Assembly: GCA_019155185.1 (NCBI GenBank)
Contig: CM032794.1
Location: 16,920,946-16,984,945, forward strand
Reading direction: 5' to 3'
From: Beaufortia kweichowensis
Taxonomy: Eukaryota; Chordata; Actinopteri; Cypriniformes; Gastromyzontidae
Length of the DNA stretch: 64,000 nt
The notes under the pieces are model-generated. The model was not told where the DNA came from. It did not search any database and saw only the letters and a list, made by a program, of their open reading frames with translations. Shown here piece by piece: positions 10,664-22,238 of this stretch (the first letter of the stretch is position 1; each line of letters opens with the position of its first letter). A program made the position numbers and the translations under genes.

Positions 10664-10790
10664 TCCTTTTCAGACTGTTGGTAACCCCAACAAGTTATCC
10701 CCTTTTTGCCAAGGCAACACCAGTGGGTTCACCTTTTCAGGTTCTGGTGTTGACAAGGCGTAAGACACGTGCACGTTACATCATAAAAGG
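10664..10790 (-). ncRNA. snord22: C/D-box-like snoRNA, SNORD22
   Basis: An unusually long candidate of about 125 nt. The terminal stem CCTTTT/AAAAGG closes a C-like box ATGATGT (10778-10784) and D box CTGA (10670-10673), with an internal CTGA. The internal stretch AAAGGTGAACCCACTGG resembles the conserved part of human U22, as recalled. U22 is needed for 18S processing in Xenopus and is not a standard methylation guide. The position between SNORD30 and SNORD31 fits the host order. The C box is one base off consensus. Confidence 0.7.
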
Positions 10791-10927
10791 ACCAGCTGTG
10801 ATGCAGTTTGAGATGTGAAGATGGCCAAACTTACCGTTCGGATATCCGATGCACCACCTTTAAATACAGAAAAACTGCATGTTATTTTAGACACAAGTGT
10901 ACATTTACACAAAGACAGCAGTTACTG

Positions 10928-10997
10928 TAACATCAGTAATTAACTTTCTCAACAGGATTTCAGACGAACGAGATTCCAAGTAAATCATCATAAGTTA
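10928..10997 (-). ncRNA. snord30: C/D-box snoRNA SNORD30
   Basis: C box ATGATGA (10985-10991), guide GGAATCTCGTTC just before an internal CTGA (D'), and D box CTGA (10933-10936). The guide is complementary to the 28S sequence GAACGAGAUUCC, the known SNORD30 target. Single copy, in its own snhg1 intron. Confidence 0.9.
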
Positions 10998-11159
10998 CAG
11001 CAGGATGGAGTAACAAGCACATGTAGCAACTCCCTTACCTGAAAGTACCAAAGGGTTCAACTCATTTCAACTTGGATCACAGATGTCCTGTAAAGAAATT
11101 GGGCAACATTTGAAATTCACACCAAGCTATAATTGGAACATAAAAATTGTAATGCAATA

Positions 11160-11227
11160 GTCTCTCAGGCATTCGTTCATTTTCACATGGGATCAAAGTG
11201 AGCTAGTTATCTTCATCACAGAGACTT
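11160..11227 (-). ncRNA. snord29: C/D-box snoRNA SNORD29
   Basis: The terminal stem GTCTC/GAGAC closes a C box GTGATGA (11213-11219) and D box CTGA (11165-11168). The internal ACTAGCTCACT matches the recalled core of human SNORD29. It lies in the intron between exons at about 11313-11262 and 11088-11040. Confidence 0.85.
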
Positions 11228-11313
11228 GTACACAAAAAAAAAAAAAAGACTACACACACACCTCTTCAAAATAGGCAGCCCACTGATGCAAGGTCATCGT
11301 GTGCAGGCACTAC

Positions 11314-11548
11314 CTACGAGAGAAACAGATTGAGAACATTCAGAATCTTTAAAAACCCTGAACCACCTGCACAAACACCAGGCATAAGGAGTTGCAGGCA
11401 TGGATGAACCACTGCAAACAATCAACGTCTGATCATCCTTTGGTGACTAGAATGCCATTTGACAAGACTGTCGTCCAATTCAAAATAGAAAATTTAATCA
11501 TTTCAGACAAAAGCAAGTTAGACAGGAATAACATAGAAAAGACATCTT
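11314..11548 (-). other. snhg1 intron with no recognised snoRNA
   Basis: This is the only snhg1 intron without a clear C/D-box set. By order, SNORD28 should lie here. GGATGATC near 11433 and CTGA near 11341-11345 could be degenerate boxes, but no terminal stem or known guide is visible, and the expected 18S guide sequence was not found. Confidence 0.5.
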
Positions 11549-11671
11549 ACCAACATAATGGGTACCATGCACACTTCAGATCAAAACGTCACGTGTAGGC
11601 ACCCTTCAAATTAAAACCAAAAATTAAAACACTGAAACAGGGAAGAGATCAAACGGACTCCAATCTTTGCA

Positions 11672-11746
11672 TTAAGTCAGAATAAAAAAATGCAAACATC
11701 ACTGAAACTCAGACATATGCTTGTCATTGGAATCATCATTCTAATA
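11672..11746 (-). ncRNA. snord27: C/D-box snoRNA SNORD27
   Basis: C box ATGATGA (11733-11739), guide ATGACAAGCATATG before an internal CTGA (D'), C'-like GTGATG, and D box CTGA (11677-11680). The guide is complementary to the 5' end of 18S rRNA (CAUAUGCUUGU), the established SNORD27 target. The flanking ATTA/TAAT can pair as a terminal stem. Confidence 0.9.
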
Positions 11747-11911
11747 TCCAGAGCTCGAATCAAAATGAACAAAACATACCTCTATATTAAAAGGTCTTCT
11801 TGTCAGCCCAGAAGTGACTGAACCTGAAATTTAAGCAGCTTTTTAGAAGAGGCTCATTTACAAACACTAAAATTATTCACAAAACTTCACTCAATGTTGG
11901 GTGGAAGTCCA

Positions 11912-11986
11912 ATGCTACTCAGTTAAGAACAACTTCATCAATGGTTATCAGGAAGAGAGAATTCTTCAAGTCATCACAGTAGCACT
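11912..11986 (-). ncRNA. snord26: C/D-box snoRNA SNORD26
   Basis: The terminal stem TGCTACT/AGTAGCA closes a C box GTGATGA (11971-11977) and D box CTGA (11919-11922). The guide GAATTCTCTCTTC precedes an internal CTGA (D'). It pairs with 28S GAAGAGAGAGUUC with one G-U wobble, the region assigned to SNORD26. Its order between SNORD25 and SNORD27 agrees. Confidence 0.85.
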
Positions 11987-12497
11987 GGATGAGGCCTAAA
12001 CTCCTGCACTCCATGCTTTATAATGAGCATCACCAGATTTTCCCCAATCACTTTCATTTAGACAAATGACTGCAAGCATTGCATTTTGAAAGAATAACTC
12101 AAATATGTAGGAGACATGACCCACAGACTGCTTAACCTGATGGCTGAGATCATCAAATCTGCAGGAATGTATTTGTGAAAGAGGGCAGTAGGGATTTACT
12201 CGGTTTATATTTCTGTTGTGCTGCAACTAACTGAAACGGTGTTATTCGTTGTTAAATAGTTTCTAGTTATAACTTGGTTTAAAGAAACTACATTTTCTAC
12301 CATGCATACAATTAGGTTTCAATACTACGGCACAGAAATCGGACATAAACTCACCATTCCGAAACATCGACTGTGGGTTCATCGTGGACCACATGGCTGC
12401 AAAAAATGAAACTCCGTTAAGACAAGGCCTACCACGTGAAACTTTCAGAACACGTACACCGCACACGATCATTTTAGTTTAAATAACTTTGAATGGC

Positions 12498-12574
12498 AAT
12501 CTCTCGTCAGATAAATCATGTGCAATCACAGTATTTCAGTACAGGTCTGTGAAAGTTATCATCACTGAGAGATC
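12498..12574 (-). ncRNA. snord25: C/D-box snoRNA SNORD25
   Basis: The terminal stem ATCTCTC/GAGAGAT closes a C box GTGATGA (12559-12565) and D box CTGA (12507-12510). The guide CACAGACCTGTA precedes CTGA (D') and is complementary to 18S UACAGGUCUGUG, the known SNORD25 target. It lies in the first snhg1 intron. Confidence 0.92.
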
Positions 12575-12960
12575 TCGCCAACAGGGATAGCCGTAAAAAA
12601 GACATTTTTACTTACAATTCTTAAAATACATCGCTCTAACAAGGCATTATCAAAACTTCATTGACAATTAACGACAAAATCATAAAAGCAATGCCAGATA
12701 AGCACGGATGGTTTAAGATTCAAATGCTAGTCTTGATCTCCATCGGCTTAAAACACCGGTGTTGTGTACGGAAAGCCTTAACTACAGAAACCTTTTACAT
12801 GAAAACAAAGAATATACGAATGACCTCAAGCTATAAAGTAAGAAGTAACACAACAGCAAAACAACATAAGATCACAGTTAATTTATATAAACCGTAAAGA
12901 ACCCTCACCTAAGCAGATGCTGCAGCAAAATGGACGGAGTTTTGGTCCCGGCGCATTTTA

Positions 12961-14697
12961 TTCTTGTCACAATTTGAAATACACACCCACTTTTAAGACA
13001 ACCAATAAGATTTACCGAACTGAATAAAACCGCCCACATACATTGTTCCAGGACAACTCGAATATCCGTCTGGATTTAGTATCATTTTATTTTAGTAACA
13101 TTTATTATTAATGCCGCTCATGATTTAATGACATTAAAACATTTGAAGTATTTAGCAACATTAAAAGAGCGCTGTTCTGGATATCATTTCCGGGTTGAGG
13201 TGGGATAATAAATCCGAGGTGTTTGGAACGTACGCTGCATTATTAGTACAAAAACGTAAATTGTTCATTTTAGTCCACATAATTCACATTTAAATAAACA
13301 TTTAAAACAAAGACGTGCAATTTGAGCGACATATACGAATACCACAATTAAAAAACAGCAATTTATTGAGACATTGTTTTTTATTTATTTCTATTTGTAA
13401 CGTTATATTGTTGTAAACCTTTTGCACGTTAGATGGCATATTAGCACCATATAGGGAAATACAAACAATGACGCAGTATTCAAAATATTAATAATATTTC
13501 TGCTGTTGACTGTACAGACTTGCCAAATTTCAAATGTATGAAATAAACGGATGACGCACCATATTTATACAATAAATCACAGTGTTTTATTCCACAAAGC
13601 AACATGCCTAACCGTCTATTTTAAATGTGATAAACGAGTCTTTCGTGATTTTTAACATTACATTCTTTACACAAATTGGAATAAAAATGCAAAATAAATA
13701 TTTTCTTAATTTCATTGACATTACTACCTAAAAAATATTTAAAATAGGCAAGGTACATAATAAGGTCATGTGACAATGAAGTATGTTTATTGTTGCGTAA
13801 AGTATACTGTATAACATTCTGTACATATGTAAACTTTGCAGCATGGAAAAAACAGTATACCAATATTCCATTATGAAGGTAGACAGAAACAACATGGCCT
13901 GTCTATCAGGTTTTAAAGAGCTAAAGTTGAATAAAATCCACTCATTCTGACTATAGATTATTATTAATGTAAATTTAACAAGATAACTGTATTAATATGT
14001 GAAAGTGAAATGATTTTTTTTTTCTGTTTTACCATTTTCATTAATAGTATTAGCTTGTTGTGACAACACATACAATAGGATGCTACAAAAAAGAACAAAA
14101 CCCATTTTCCACATATATATCTATTAAACTTTCACCTATGTGATGTTGGGACCTGTGGGTGCTGTAAGTTTACAGAACACAATTTACATCTGCACTCCAT
14201 TTCTTGGCTCAGCTATTAACTTCACTGCCAGTCATGTTGTACCAGTTGAAAACATTAATACAAAGCTTTCTGAGCTCCCAGAATTGTTTTTAAGTTAACC
14301 CCTTTAGTGCATAATATTTGGAGGAACAAAAGTTCAAGGTCATAGTACAGGAACTCCACAATACTGTTCACAGCTCAAAAAATATCACATCCGAGATAAA
14401 AAAAATCTCTCCATGGGGAATAATTGTGGCAGAGGCCTCATGTTTTCCCATGAGGGAACAAAGATCAGCTACATGCCCCTCCTAGTTAGTACTGCAATAA
14501 CATATTTAAAAGCTAATAAAAAGTTCACATATTGACCTCTCTATTCTGGTTACATAATAATCAGCGCTGATCAACCACGTCTACTCAACCAAAGAGGCAT
14601 ATTAAATATTATAGTGCATTTAAATTAATGAATGAAATAACTGATCTATTAAGATCACAGTCTAAGATACTAAGATCACAGTCAGTCTGTTGTAGTT
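12961..14697. other. Gene-free stretch: snhg1 promoter side and 3' flank of the next gene
   Basis: The first few hundred bases should contain the snhg1 promoter. A CCAAT is visible near 13000, but I could not place a 5' TOP start. The rest is AT-rich with no exon-like frames and probably includes the 3' UTR of the gene at 14698. No clear repeat was noticed. Confidence 0.4.
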
Positions 14698-16263
14698 TTA
14701 TCTGAATTCTGCTAAAACACAATTCCTGTTCATTTCGGATTTAATTGATGACATGGATGAAGATGATGTTGATGAGATCGGTGTCAGGGTCACACTATAC
14801 AGATTGGTAATGAAAGTCTCCCATCCTCGACGGAAAGCTCTGTCTACAGCCTACAAAAGAAATGAAAAATAAATGTCACTAAATGTCACTACATAAATGC
14901 CTTTATAACTAAACACACAATCTGTAAATCAGTAAGTGTTTTTTTTCGGTTCTGTAAACTCGTTGATCATATGTGACAGCAACAGAGTAATTTGGTTAAT
15001 ACACAGAAATTCCCTGAACAAGGTCACCTTGCTTAGATTAAAACATAAGAGATTCTGTTGTTCCTGGATCTCTTGATTTTTTCCTCTGACTATATAAAGA
15101 GTGCAAAACATACAGAAAACTGCCAGTGACATAACAAGAGAGGAGAGGGTGGAGAGATAGAAAGTGAACTGATGTGGAATATTGGAGTAAAAGTAAACAT
15201 TTATAGCGTGGTGAAGTCTTATCTGGTATGACTAATAGACTGCTTGTTTCTGCACATTGTGAAAAGGAACTTTACCCCAGATGCCTCTGCAAAATATGTT
15301 CCCTTTTGGAACCTTCAATGGTTACAGAATAACTATTGCCCTGCCTGCTTAAGTGCACTTCAGACATTTGACATTTAACTAATATTTAACTCCATTTAGT
15401 TTCTTATGACAGGAATCAATTAATATGACTAATAACTTTAAATACTGTAAAATACTGTAAATACAACTTGTGTATAGAACATGTTTAGATGTAAATGTTC
15501 TAATTCTTGTTATAATCAGAGTCAAATCTTAATTTATCTCACTGAATTGAATATGAGCAGGCACTCATAGAGCAATTTCAAAGTTTCAGTTTGTATTTTG
15601 TGAATAAAAACTAATCTCAAATCATTGCCAAAACCAGCTAATTCTCACCTTGCGATAATTCTTGAGAGTGTTCCTTTTTACAATCTCAGCTGACTCTCCA
15701 TTTATCTTGACCTCAGTCATTTTCTCTTTTCTTGCATCTTCCAGGTCCTTTGCTCGTTCATTCTTTCCTAAAATCAGAGTCTGATCATCTGCAAGTTCCC
15801 GTATAGAGAAGTGAACCAGTTCTGGTTCTTCGCTCTCTGTTTCTTCTAGAGTTTGGACTGCTGGTGGCACCTCTTTGTTCTCAGTCTTAGTACATTCATT
15901 TTGGCTGTCTTTTTCTGGGGAAAACTTTGCCTTTCTGAAACTTTTTCTGCTCCAGCGGCGACTTAGTCTGCTGGGCTTTCTCTTCAGTAAAGTGGTACCA
16001 TCATCATCCATCATTCCCTGGTTAAAATCATTCATATGGTCATCCTCTTCTGTCCAGCCTGGGACTGTCGTGTTGTCTTGCCTTGTCTGGTTCTCTCCTC
16101 CGGTCGAGGTTTGCTTGCCCATTTGCTCTTCTGTGATCTTACCCTCTATCTGTACATCATCTGCACCTATTTCATCCAGGCGCCCATAGAATCCATTAGC
16201 CTTGTCCAGAAAAGGAGGAGAACGAGGGGCCTTGTTCTTCTTGGGGCTCTTGCCGATAGTCAT
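14698..16263 (-). CDS. Unrecognised charged protein, conserved-looking C-terminus
   Basis: Two coding exons are clear: 16263 (ATG) to 15649, then 14850-14698, joined in phase (NYRK/AVDR) with GT-AG. This gives 255 residues. The frame stays open upstream of the ATG to an acceptor at 16301, so translation may begin in an upstream exon. The protein is hydrophilic and acidic-to-basic, with basic clusters (KRKPSRLSRRWSRKSFRKAK) and acidic tracts, and no signal peptide or membrane segment. The last 80 residues look structured: FSIRELADDQTLILGK, a Lys/Glu-rich helix, then RAFRRGWETFITNLYSVTL and a Ser-rich end. I do not recognise the family. It lies between snhg1 and b3gat3, on the same strand as both. 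Confidence 0.75.
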
Positions 16264-17307
16264 AGTCTTGTGCACTTGAGAAGTTAATTCCTTCTTTGTA
16301 TCTAAAGAGGAAGAGGAAGAGAAACAAGTGACTTAAACATGTGATGCTGGTCATCTATGGAAACGTTGGAAACGGATTATAAATATAACAGTTACTGGTT
16401 TAAAGAAATTATACCTTACATAGTGAAACACATAAACACAAGGATGAAGAACAGCTGGCTTCCTCAAGCTACTGTTGAAATGAAATCTGCATGGCCTGAG
16501 GTTTATCTTTCCCCTCTATCCCTCAGAAATGTGTGTTTATCAGTCACGTCATCATAGCCACACTGTTCAAAGTTCAATCTTTGTGTATACAGCGTATCAG
16601 TAAGTTCCTATTTAGGAACAGTATGTCTACTAAGCTGACGGACTACACTCTGTTTTATAACTATAAGATAAGATGAACTTGAGTTTTCTTTGACTTTGAC
16701 TCTGGTTGGTCGTGCTGGAACCCTGACTGGTGCCAAAACAGATGACTGGCTGTGAGTTACAATCACTCCCAGATATGTCATACCAGACACAGATTTGAGT
16801 ATGATCATTGTTGCATTCTTTCATCTTATATCAGGTGCATTAGTCTGTGGAACATTTTTGCTTTTTTACAAATGGCAAAGAATGTACAAGAATAATAGGC
16901 TGAACAAAAGATACAAGAATAACAGACTGAATGTAGTTATAATTATCGATCACATTGATAAATGTATACTCTTATGTAAAGCCTATAATGTACATATATG
17001 AGAACATTTTGAACTTACAGTATTCAAAATACAATAAATATTTAAAAATACCGTTTACAGTTATTTTACAGTCAAAAATACAGTCATTTTAGTGGTGGTG
17101 TTTTCACATTGTAATTATGTTGTTATCAATACTTTGTTAAAATTGTAGCCGTTTGCAGTATAATCAGAATTTTGTTGTTTAGAGGAAAAAGAACTGACTT
17201 TATTGATATAGATATTTTACTATAGTCAAATATAGAGTTACACATAGAACAACATAGAACAAATGTACAAAGAACAAAACAGAGCACAAAGAAGCTGAGC
17301 GACTTAC

Positions 17308-17328
17308 CTGTTGGCTGTTTTCGTGTGA

Positions 17329-17362
<34 letters not shown>

Positions 17363-17440
17363 TCTCTTGATGCTCTGTGGCCAACTCACCTTACACTGAC
17401 ACACACAATCGTCACACTGTCTGAACCTGTCAGCATTCAA
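17308..17440 (-). CDS. Possible upstream coding exon of the unrecognised gene
   Basis: An open frame starting MNADRFRQCDDC ends at a strong donor (CAACAG before GTAAGT) in phase 1. This is exactly the phase needed to join the acceptor at 16301 and extend the neighbouring protein to 312 residues. The frame crosses a (CT)n microsatellite and would encode repeated Arg-Glu. The phase fit could arise by chance one time in three, so this may be a 5' UTR exon. Confidence 0.3.
17329..17368. repeat. (CT)n microsatellite
   Basis: An imperfect CT run of about 40 bp, interrupted by TTT and TTC. On the minus strand it is (GA)n and lies inside the possible upstream exon at 17308-17440. A second CT run follows at 17446. 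Confidence 0.9.
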
Positions 17441-17441
17441 G

Positions 17442-17445
<4 letters not shown>

Positions 17446-17484
<39 letters not shown>
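17446..17484. repeat. (CT)n microsatellite
   Basis: An almost pure CT run of about 38 bp, just upstream (in minus-strand sense) of the possible start codon at 17440. Confidence 0.9.
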
Positions 17485-17487
<3 letters not shown>

Positions 17488-19558
17488 ACATTTAATTAAC
17501 TAAAGAAGTTAAGCAGCCAACAAAAAAGAAAACTCTTTCATAAAACATCAGCCAACCATAAAACAAAAAGTCACATTCAGTATGTACAGTTGTGTAAACC
17601 TATTACTACATAAGCTAAACATTCAAATGCCACCAAAACTGATTTAATACCAAAGTATCACCCAAAGACCAGAGCAGGTCTCATAACTGTGTTTTGGGAT
17701 ATTTACTAGATAGGATAGCATGGTATTAAAAAAAGAAATACTTCTTCACTAAATGTCTCTTGTTGTATATCACACACATTTAGATATATAAAGGGGGATA
17801 TCAACAAGGTAAATATGACAAAGGAAGAGCAAGAAAGCTCATAGAAGAGTGGCGGTTATGGGAAGGAAAAGAGAAATGGGAAAAGAATGTATGGAATTCA
17901 TACTTGTAAAAATAAGGTGTGGCATTTAATTGGCTACATGGTAATAGCCTACTTAAGAAAATGCATGTGGAGGTGAATATTTTCATGTCATTTTACATGG
18001 GTGTGTTGTTTAAAGATATGTTTCTCACTGTTTGTTCTTTAAAAACACTTTAGACAACGGCCCTTTAAAGTATATCAATTCCCCGGCACAATCACTTACA
18101 TAGAGTTAAAATCTTCACTATACTGCCCAATGGTAATGCCCTTCCCAGGTGAAATTAGCAGAAACAGCTGTTCAGCAGATGTGTTTGTCATTGCATGTGA
18201 TTAGTGTACAGTATGTGTGGTGGAGGGACCCAGCAGAAGCGTAGTATTGAATCATAAAACAGAGGGTGTGTAGTGTCTGGTTATTCATTCGTTGTGGTTT
18301 CTTGTGCTGTAACTCACATGACAACATCTTAGCAATCGGTAGGTGGTGAAGGATTTTGTTAAAAGCTCATGATGAGTCAATATGTTCAGAACAACAAGAC
18401 ATTAGTAGATCTGAATGGCATTCAAAAATGTTAAGCACTGATAAATACCTAACAATGACAATTGTTTTAGTTTACAGAAAAAGACAATGTCAGCTATAGT
18501 GTTTAAAGATGATCAAGCTAATATTTTGTGATGCTTCAAAGGGCCTTCACCCCTTAATATGAAAATAATTTTCTCACCCTCATGTTGTTCCAGCTGTATA
18601 TACCTACATTTCTTCAGCTAAACACAAACTATACAATATATAAATTTTATCACCAAAATGGCTCATAATCTATTATTACAGTAATCCAAAAGACTCCAGT
18701 GGGTTAATAAGTGTCTTCTGTGTAAAGTGTAAAGATATTTTAGTCCAGCACTAAAAACGACAAACTGTGCACAGTCTTATCTGTTATAATTTTCACATCC
18801 TCTCCTGTACAGTAACGGTAATGTTCAGCGGAGCTGAAAAATGTTTTTACATTCTGAAAATACTTGTCACAAGTACAAATGACATCATAAAGTCATTGTT
18901 CTGTACACTATATCTCTCCAAGTCTTATCAGCGCCATGTACACGAAAGAGATTCAAGATATTATTAATCGCATAAAAACATACCATATCTGACCTATCTC
19001 TGCCCTCATTTCATTTATCAGTGACAAGAGGAAAATAATCTTAAATCATAACACAAAAGAAAACCACTTCACATTACATCTATTTACAAAAACTACTAGA
19101 CATTAGTACCGATGACAAAAACAGCAGCAGACATTACAGAGACATGGCCAGTACAGAGATAATACAGATATTCCTGACAAAGTTAACATCACCATACACT
19201 AAAACTAAAGATATAAATACAAAGTATATAAATACAACCTCAGATTACTTTTTCAACATTTTTCTTTTTTAGATACAGTTTAAATGTACAAGGACTGATA
19301 TATGATAAGGACTGTATATGAGATACACTGAAACCATTTATGGATCATTTTCCTTGGTACGTTCCTCTGATCCTCTTCTTGTATTGATTTGAACAGACCA
19401 TTATTATTCCTAATACTTTAAAACCAAGTGTCTTCCATATGAGCTTGGCCCTGAAATCAGTTCATTATTGAATTTCTTCAAATCTGTTTTCTGGCACAAC
19501 GGTAGTTTTTAACACGTATGTGTGATGGAAGTCCAGGTATGTCCTGAAGAGGTGTGGC
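17485..19558. other. Intergenic stretch including b3gat3 3' UTR side
   Basis: AT-rich, with no exon-like frames. Near 18543-18650 is a fragment resembling a common fish TIR element, with CTCACCCTCATGTTGTTCCA. No clear AATAAA on the minus strand was found close to the b3gat3 stop, so its 3' end is not placed. Confidence 0.4.
18543..18650 (+). mobile_element. Fragment of fish MITE (TTCACCCAAAAAT family)
   Basis: Only the left part is visible: CTTCACCCCTTAATATGAAA, then TTTTCTCACCCTCATGTTGT, a string very common in cyprinid MITEs of this type. The right terminal repeat was not found. Related, fuller copies lie at 49293-49839 and 57516-57760. Confidence 0.5.
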
Positions 19559-22238
19559 TCACACCTCCACATCGGGATCTGAACCCAACCCTTGCTTCTG
19601 CAGTGCGTCTTCCCTCTTCATCTTTGGTTTCTCAGTTCGGGTGTGCCACACCAGCACCTGAGCAAGAGGAAGATAATGCCAACGGTAATTAAGGCTTTAC
19701 TGTTCAATCCACTTATTAAAATTCATATCAAATGACTTAATGTCATGCCATTAGTCAATTGTTTCCTATTATTTTGTGTTCCTTTATGACAATGCAACTA
19801 AAGATCTCGTAAAGCTAGAATGTAAGGACTTGTAGGTTCAATAATTCTGTGATCTAAATAACCAAAACCACATTCAGAAGTCATTAAAAAAAGTCAGAAA
19901 TGTCTGAGACCACATCACATTTGTTCTGATGTGTCCTGAATACAATGCCAAAGGAAATAACATGAAAGCAACAGTGACATTTTTGTTGTGCTTTATCAAT
20001 ATGCAGTAACATACTAATCTAATCAATGATGTAAACAAGAAAGAGAGTTCCTCCCCTTTTATAAGTGGTCACTGGAGACACATTTAAGATGCACATTATT
20101 ACAGATCTCCTAAAACAGTCATTAATATTGGACATAAACTTGGCCTAAGATTAAGTATTAAGTTTGCCAGTGGACAACAGGACCTACCTTGGTACACAGG
20201 TCTGCTTTTGGCTCAAGATCGTCCATTGTAACCAGATGCTGAAGAAAGCTGCTTTCCAGGAATCCCATCTGAGCATCACCATCAAAACATGCTTCAGTAT
20301 TGGACAGAATCAGCCTCAAGGAAACAGCAAAACCAGCCATGTCTATGGGGAAGGGGCGACTGGGATGCCAGCCAGTGTGGAAGCGCACAACTTTCCCATC
20401 CTGCACCACCGGGCTCTCAAACTTCATCCCGCCCACCAGACCCACAGGCCACACAGAGACACGGTATGTGTATCGCATCTGAGATAACATAGGAGGAAGG
20501 TTTTAGATCAAATAAAACAGAAGTAAACCTCCTGGAAAAAGATACAGATCATGGAAAGTCTTCTGGAATAGCACTATTAAGACCGTTTGTTTAATAATTG
20601 GAGCATTTAATTGTAAATCTTCAACTAACATTTGGCTGTTACATAAAAATCTCTCACCAAAAATCAAAAGACCAACAAATCAGATGCCCTATCAAATGGC
20701 ACCAGAATTAGAAGTATGAAAAATGTGATTAAAGAAATTTGAAAATGAGGAACAAATAAAATTATGTTATTTTTCAGAATTTTCAATGTAGGCACCATTT
20801 CCTATAATTTATAGAAATGCTCTCCTGAGATGCTTTATAAACTATATTGAGTCATCTATACTGAACACCGTTTTATTAATTATTCAGTCTAAGTTACGCA
20901 TTTCGATAACATTTTTCAATTAAGAATTGTTTTTTCAAGTGAAAAAAAAAAGAATATGTTGGCATTATATTTTTTTCTACTAACATTTGTCATCAAACAT
21001 TTTCTTTTCAGATTTTTCATGAGAAACATATCAGCATATCAAGTGACTCCAAACTTTTGAAAGGCAGTTTATACCCACTCATATAGCTTACCTCTTCAAA
21101 AAGCTGCAGGCTGTAAGTGTTGTCATCATCAGCAAAGTACACAACAGCCTCTTCAAGAGCGGCTGCTTCTTTTCCCTCTGCAGCAGCACCCATCTCCCTG
21201 AGCCAGCGCAGACCCTCGTTTCTCTGTTCCGCACCCCGTGGCTTCAGCCAGCTGGGATCACCCTCCTGAAGCTTCCTGTCTTTGGGGGTCAGCTTGTGTA
21301 AATGAGTGTAAGTCAAGCCAGATGCAGCTAAGAAGTCTGTGACGAGTTGAGTTGGATGAGGAGCATCTTCCACCAGGATCCAGTGTAGCCGAGGAACATG
21401 GAGGAAGGTGTGAGACAAACGAGTGAGTTCGGCCTTTTGGACAAGCCTGGAATGTGACAAGAGGGGCAAGAAAAAAAACAAAAAGAAAGAAAAAGGGGTT
21501 AACTCAAACATACATTTTTAAATTTTATTTAATACAACTCAAACTGCTTAACATAATATGTTTTGTATAATTTCAGTCTTGTTGACCCTATGCATTTTGA
21601 CATCTTTCAATCTACAAATTAAATATATTATTAAAAACCTTGTAGACTTAAACAGAATCTTAAAATGAGTTAGGAATTTAAAATGGACTGGCTGTGAGGT
21701 TAACTTTTACCTTTTACAACATTATTTTGGTAGCTTTTTCTCTTTTTGTACACACATCTGAAAACCTAAAATGTAAGTATACTTGAAACCTTAACAGCAT
21801 AGTTTTGTTGCAAGAACTGATATATATTTCTTAAAAAAATGCAATTTCAGTGACATTCCTGCATTTTAGTCTTATTGTTATGCTGACTACATACCTTGCA
21901 TATGTTGGTGTTATCACATAAATTATGGGCACATCAGTCTTCTTTTCTGATGTTTGTATGTGTTCTTGTAGCTTTTGCAGCTCTCCTCTCAGTTTAGAGA
22001 TTTGTTGATCTTTAGGCAAGTCATGCTCTCTGCAGTCACAGCGCTGACCTGCAAAAAAAGATTGATCAATATCATAATATCTGTGACACTATTTAGGTTC
22101 TACATAGAAATGAGCAAAAAAGGAAGGTGTTGTTATTGAAAGAGTCTTACCCAGCTGCATTAGCGCATACATGAGTCCCAGCAATGACACCGTGAAGTAA
22201 AAGACAAAGACAGTCTTGAGCTTCAGTCTCACTCTCAT
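19559..22238 (-). CDS. b3gat3: Beta-1,3-glucuronosyltransferase 3 (GlcAT-I)
   Basis: Five exons (22238-22151, 22048-21895, 21446-21092, 20478-20188, 19657-19559) close in phase to 328 residues, close to the family length. It is a type II Golgi membrane protein: short basic N-terminus MRVRLKLK, one transmembrane helix (about residues 9-29), a Cys/coil stem, then the catalytic domain from PIIYVITPTY. The metal/UDP-binding aspartates are in VVYFADDDNTYS. The acceptor-side WPVGLVGG and C-terminal VWHTRTEKPK are also family signatures. The enzyme adds GlcUA to Gal-Gal-Xyl-Ser, finishing the glycosaminoglycan linker tetrasaccharide. The start was chosen as MRVRL because the upstream in-frame Met (22442) adds an unrelated stretch. 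Paralogues B3GAT1 and B3GAT2 fit less well. Confidence 0.95.

Larger units (their letters stand above)
9450..12960 (-). ncRNA. snhg1: snoRNA host gene, SNHG1 orthologue
   Basis: A spliced minus-strand transcript with no conserved reading frame. Exon 1 ends at 12909 (CTTAG before GTGAGGG). Further inferred exons include about 12396-12355, 11823-11780, 11600-11549, 11313-11262, 11088-11040, 10856-10835, 10588-10543, 10360-10314, 10147-10100, 9905-9866 and a last exon from about 9679. All are short with GT-AG junctions. Ten C/D-box snoRNAs sit one per intron, in an order matching human SNHG1 (U25, 26, 27, 29, 30, then 22 and 31). The mature spliced RNA of such hosts is usually non-coding and decays quickly; the introns are the functional product. 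The intron at about 11314-11548, where SNORD28 is expected, holds no box set I could recognise. The transcription start is only approximate. Confidence 0.88.

Noticed and set aside
11996..12226. Minus frame and a TTGATGA box near 12141 as an extra snoRNA
   Set aside because: No matching D box, terminal stem or rRNA guide is visible, and the snhg1 intron already carries SNORD26.
20164..20492. Plus-strand frames opposite b3gat3 exon 4
   Set aside because: Antisense shadows; the minus frame has the conserved WPVGLVGG signature and splice sites.
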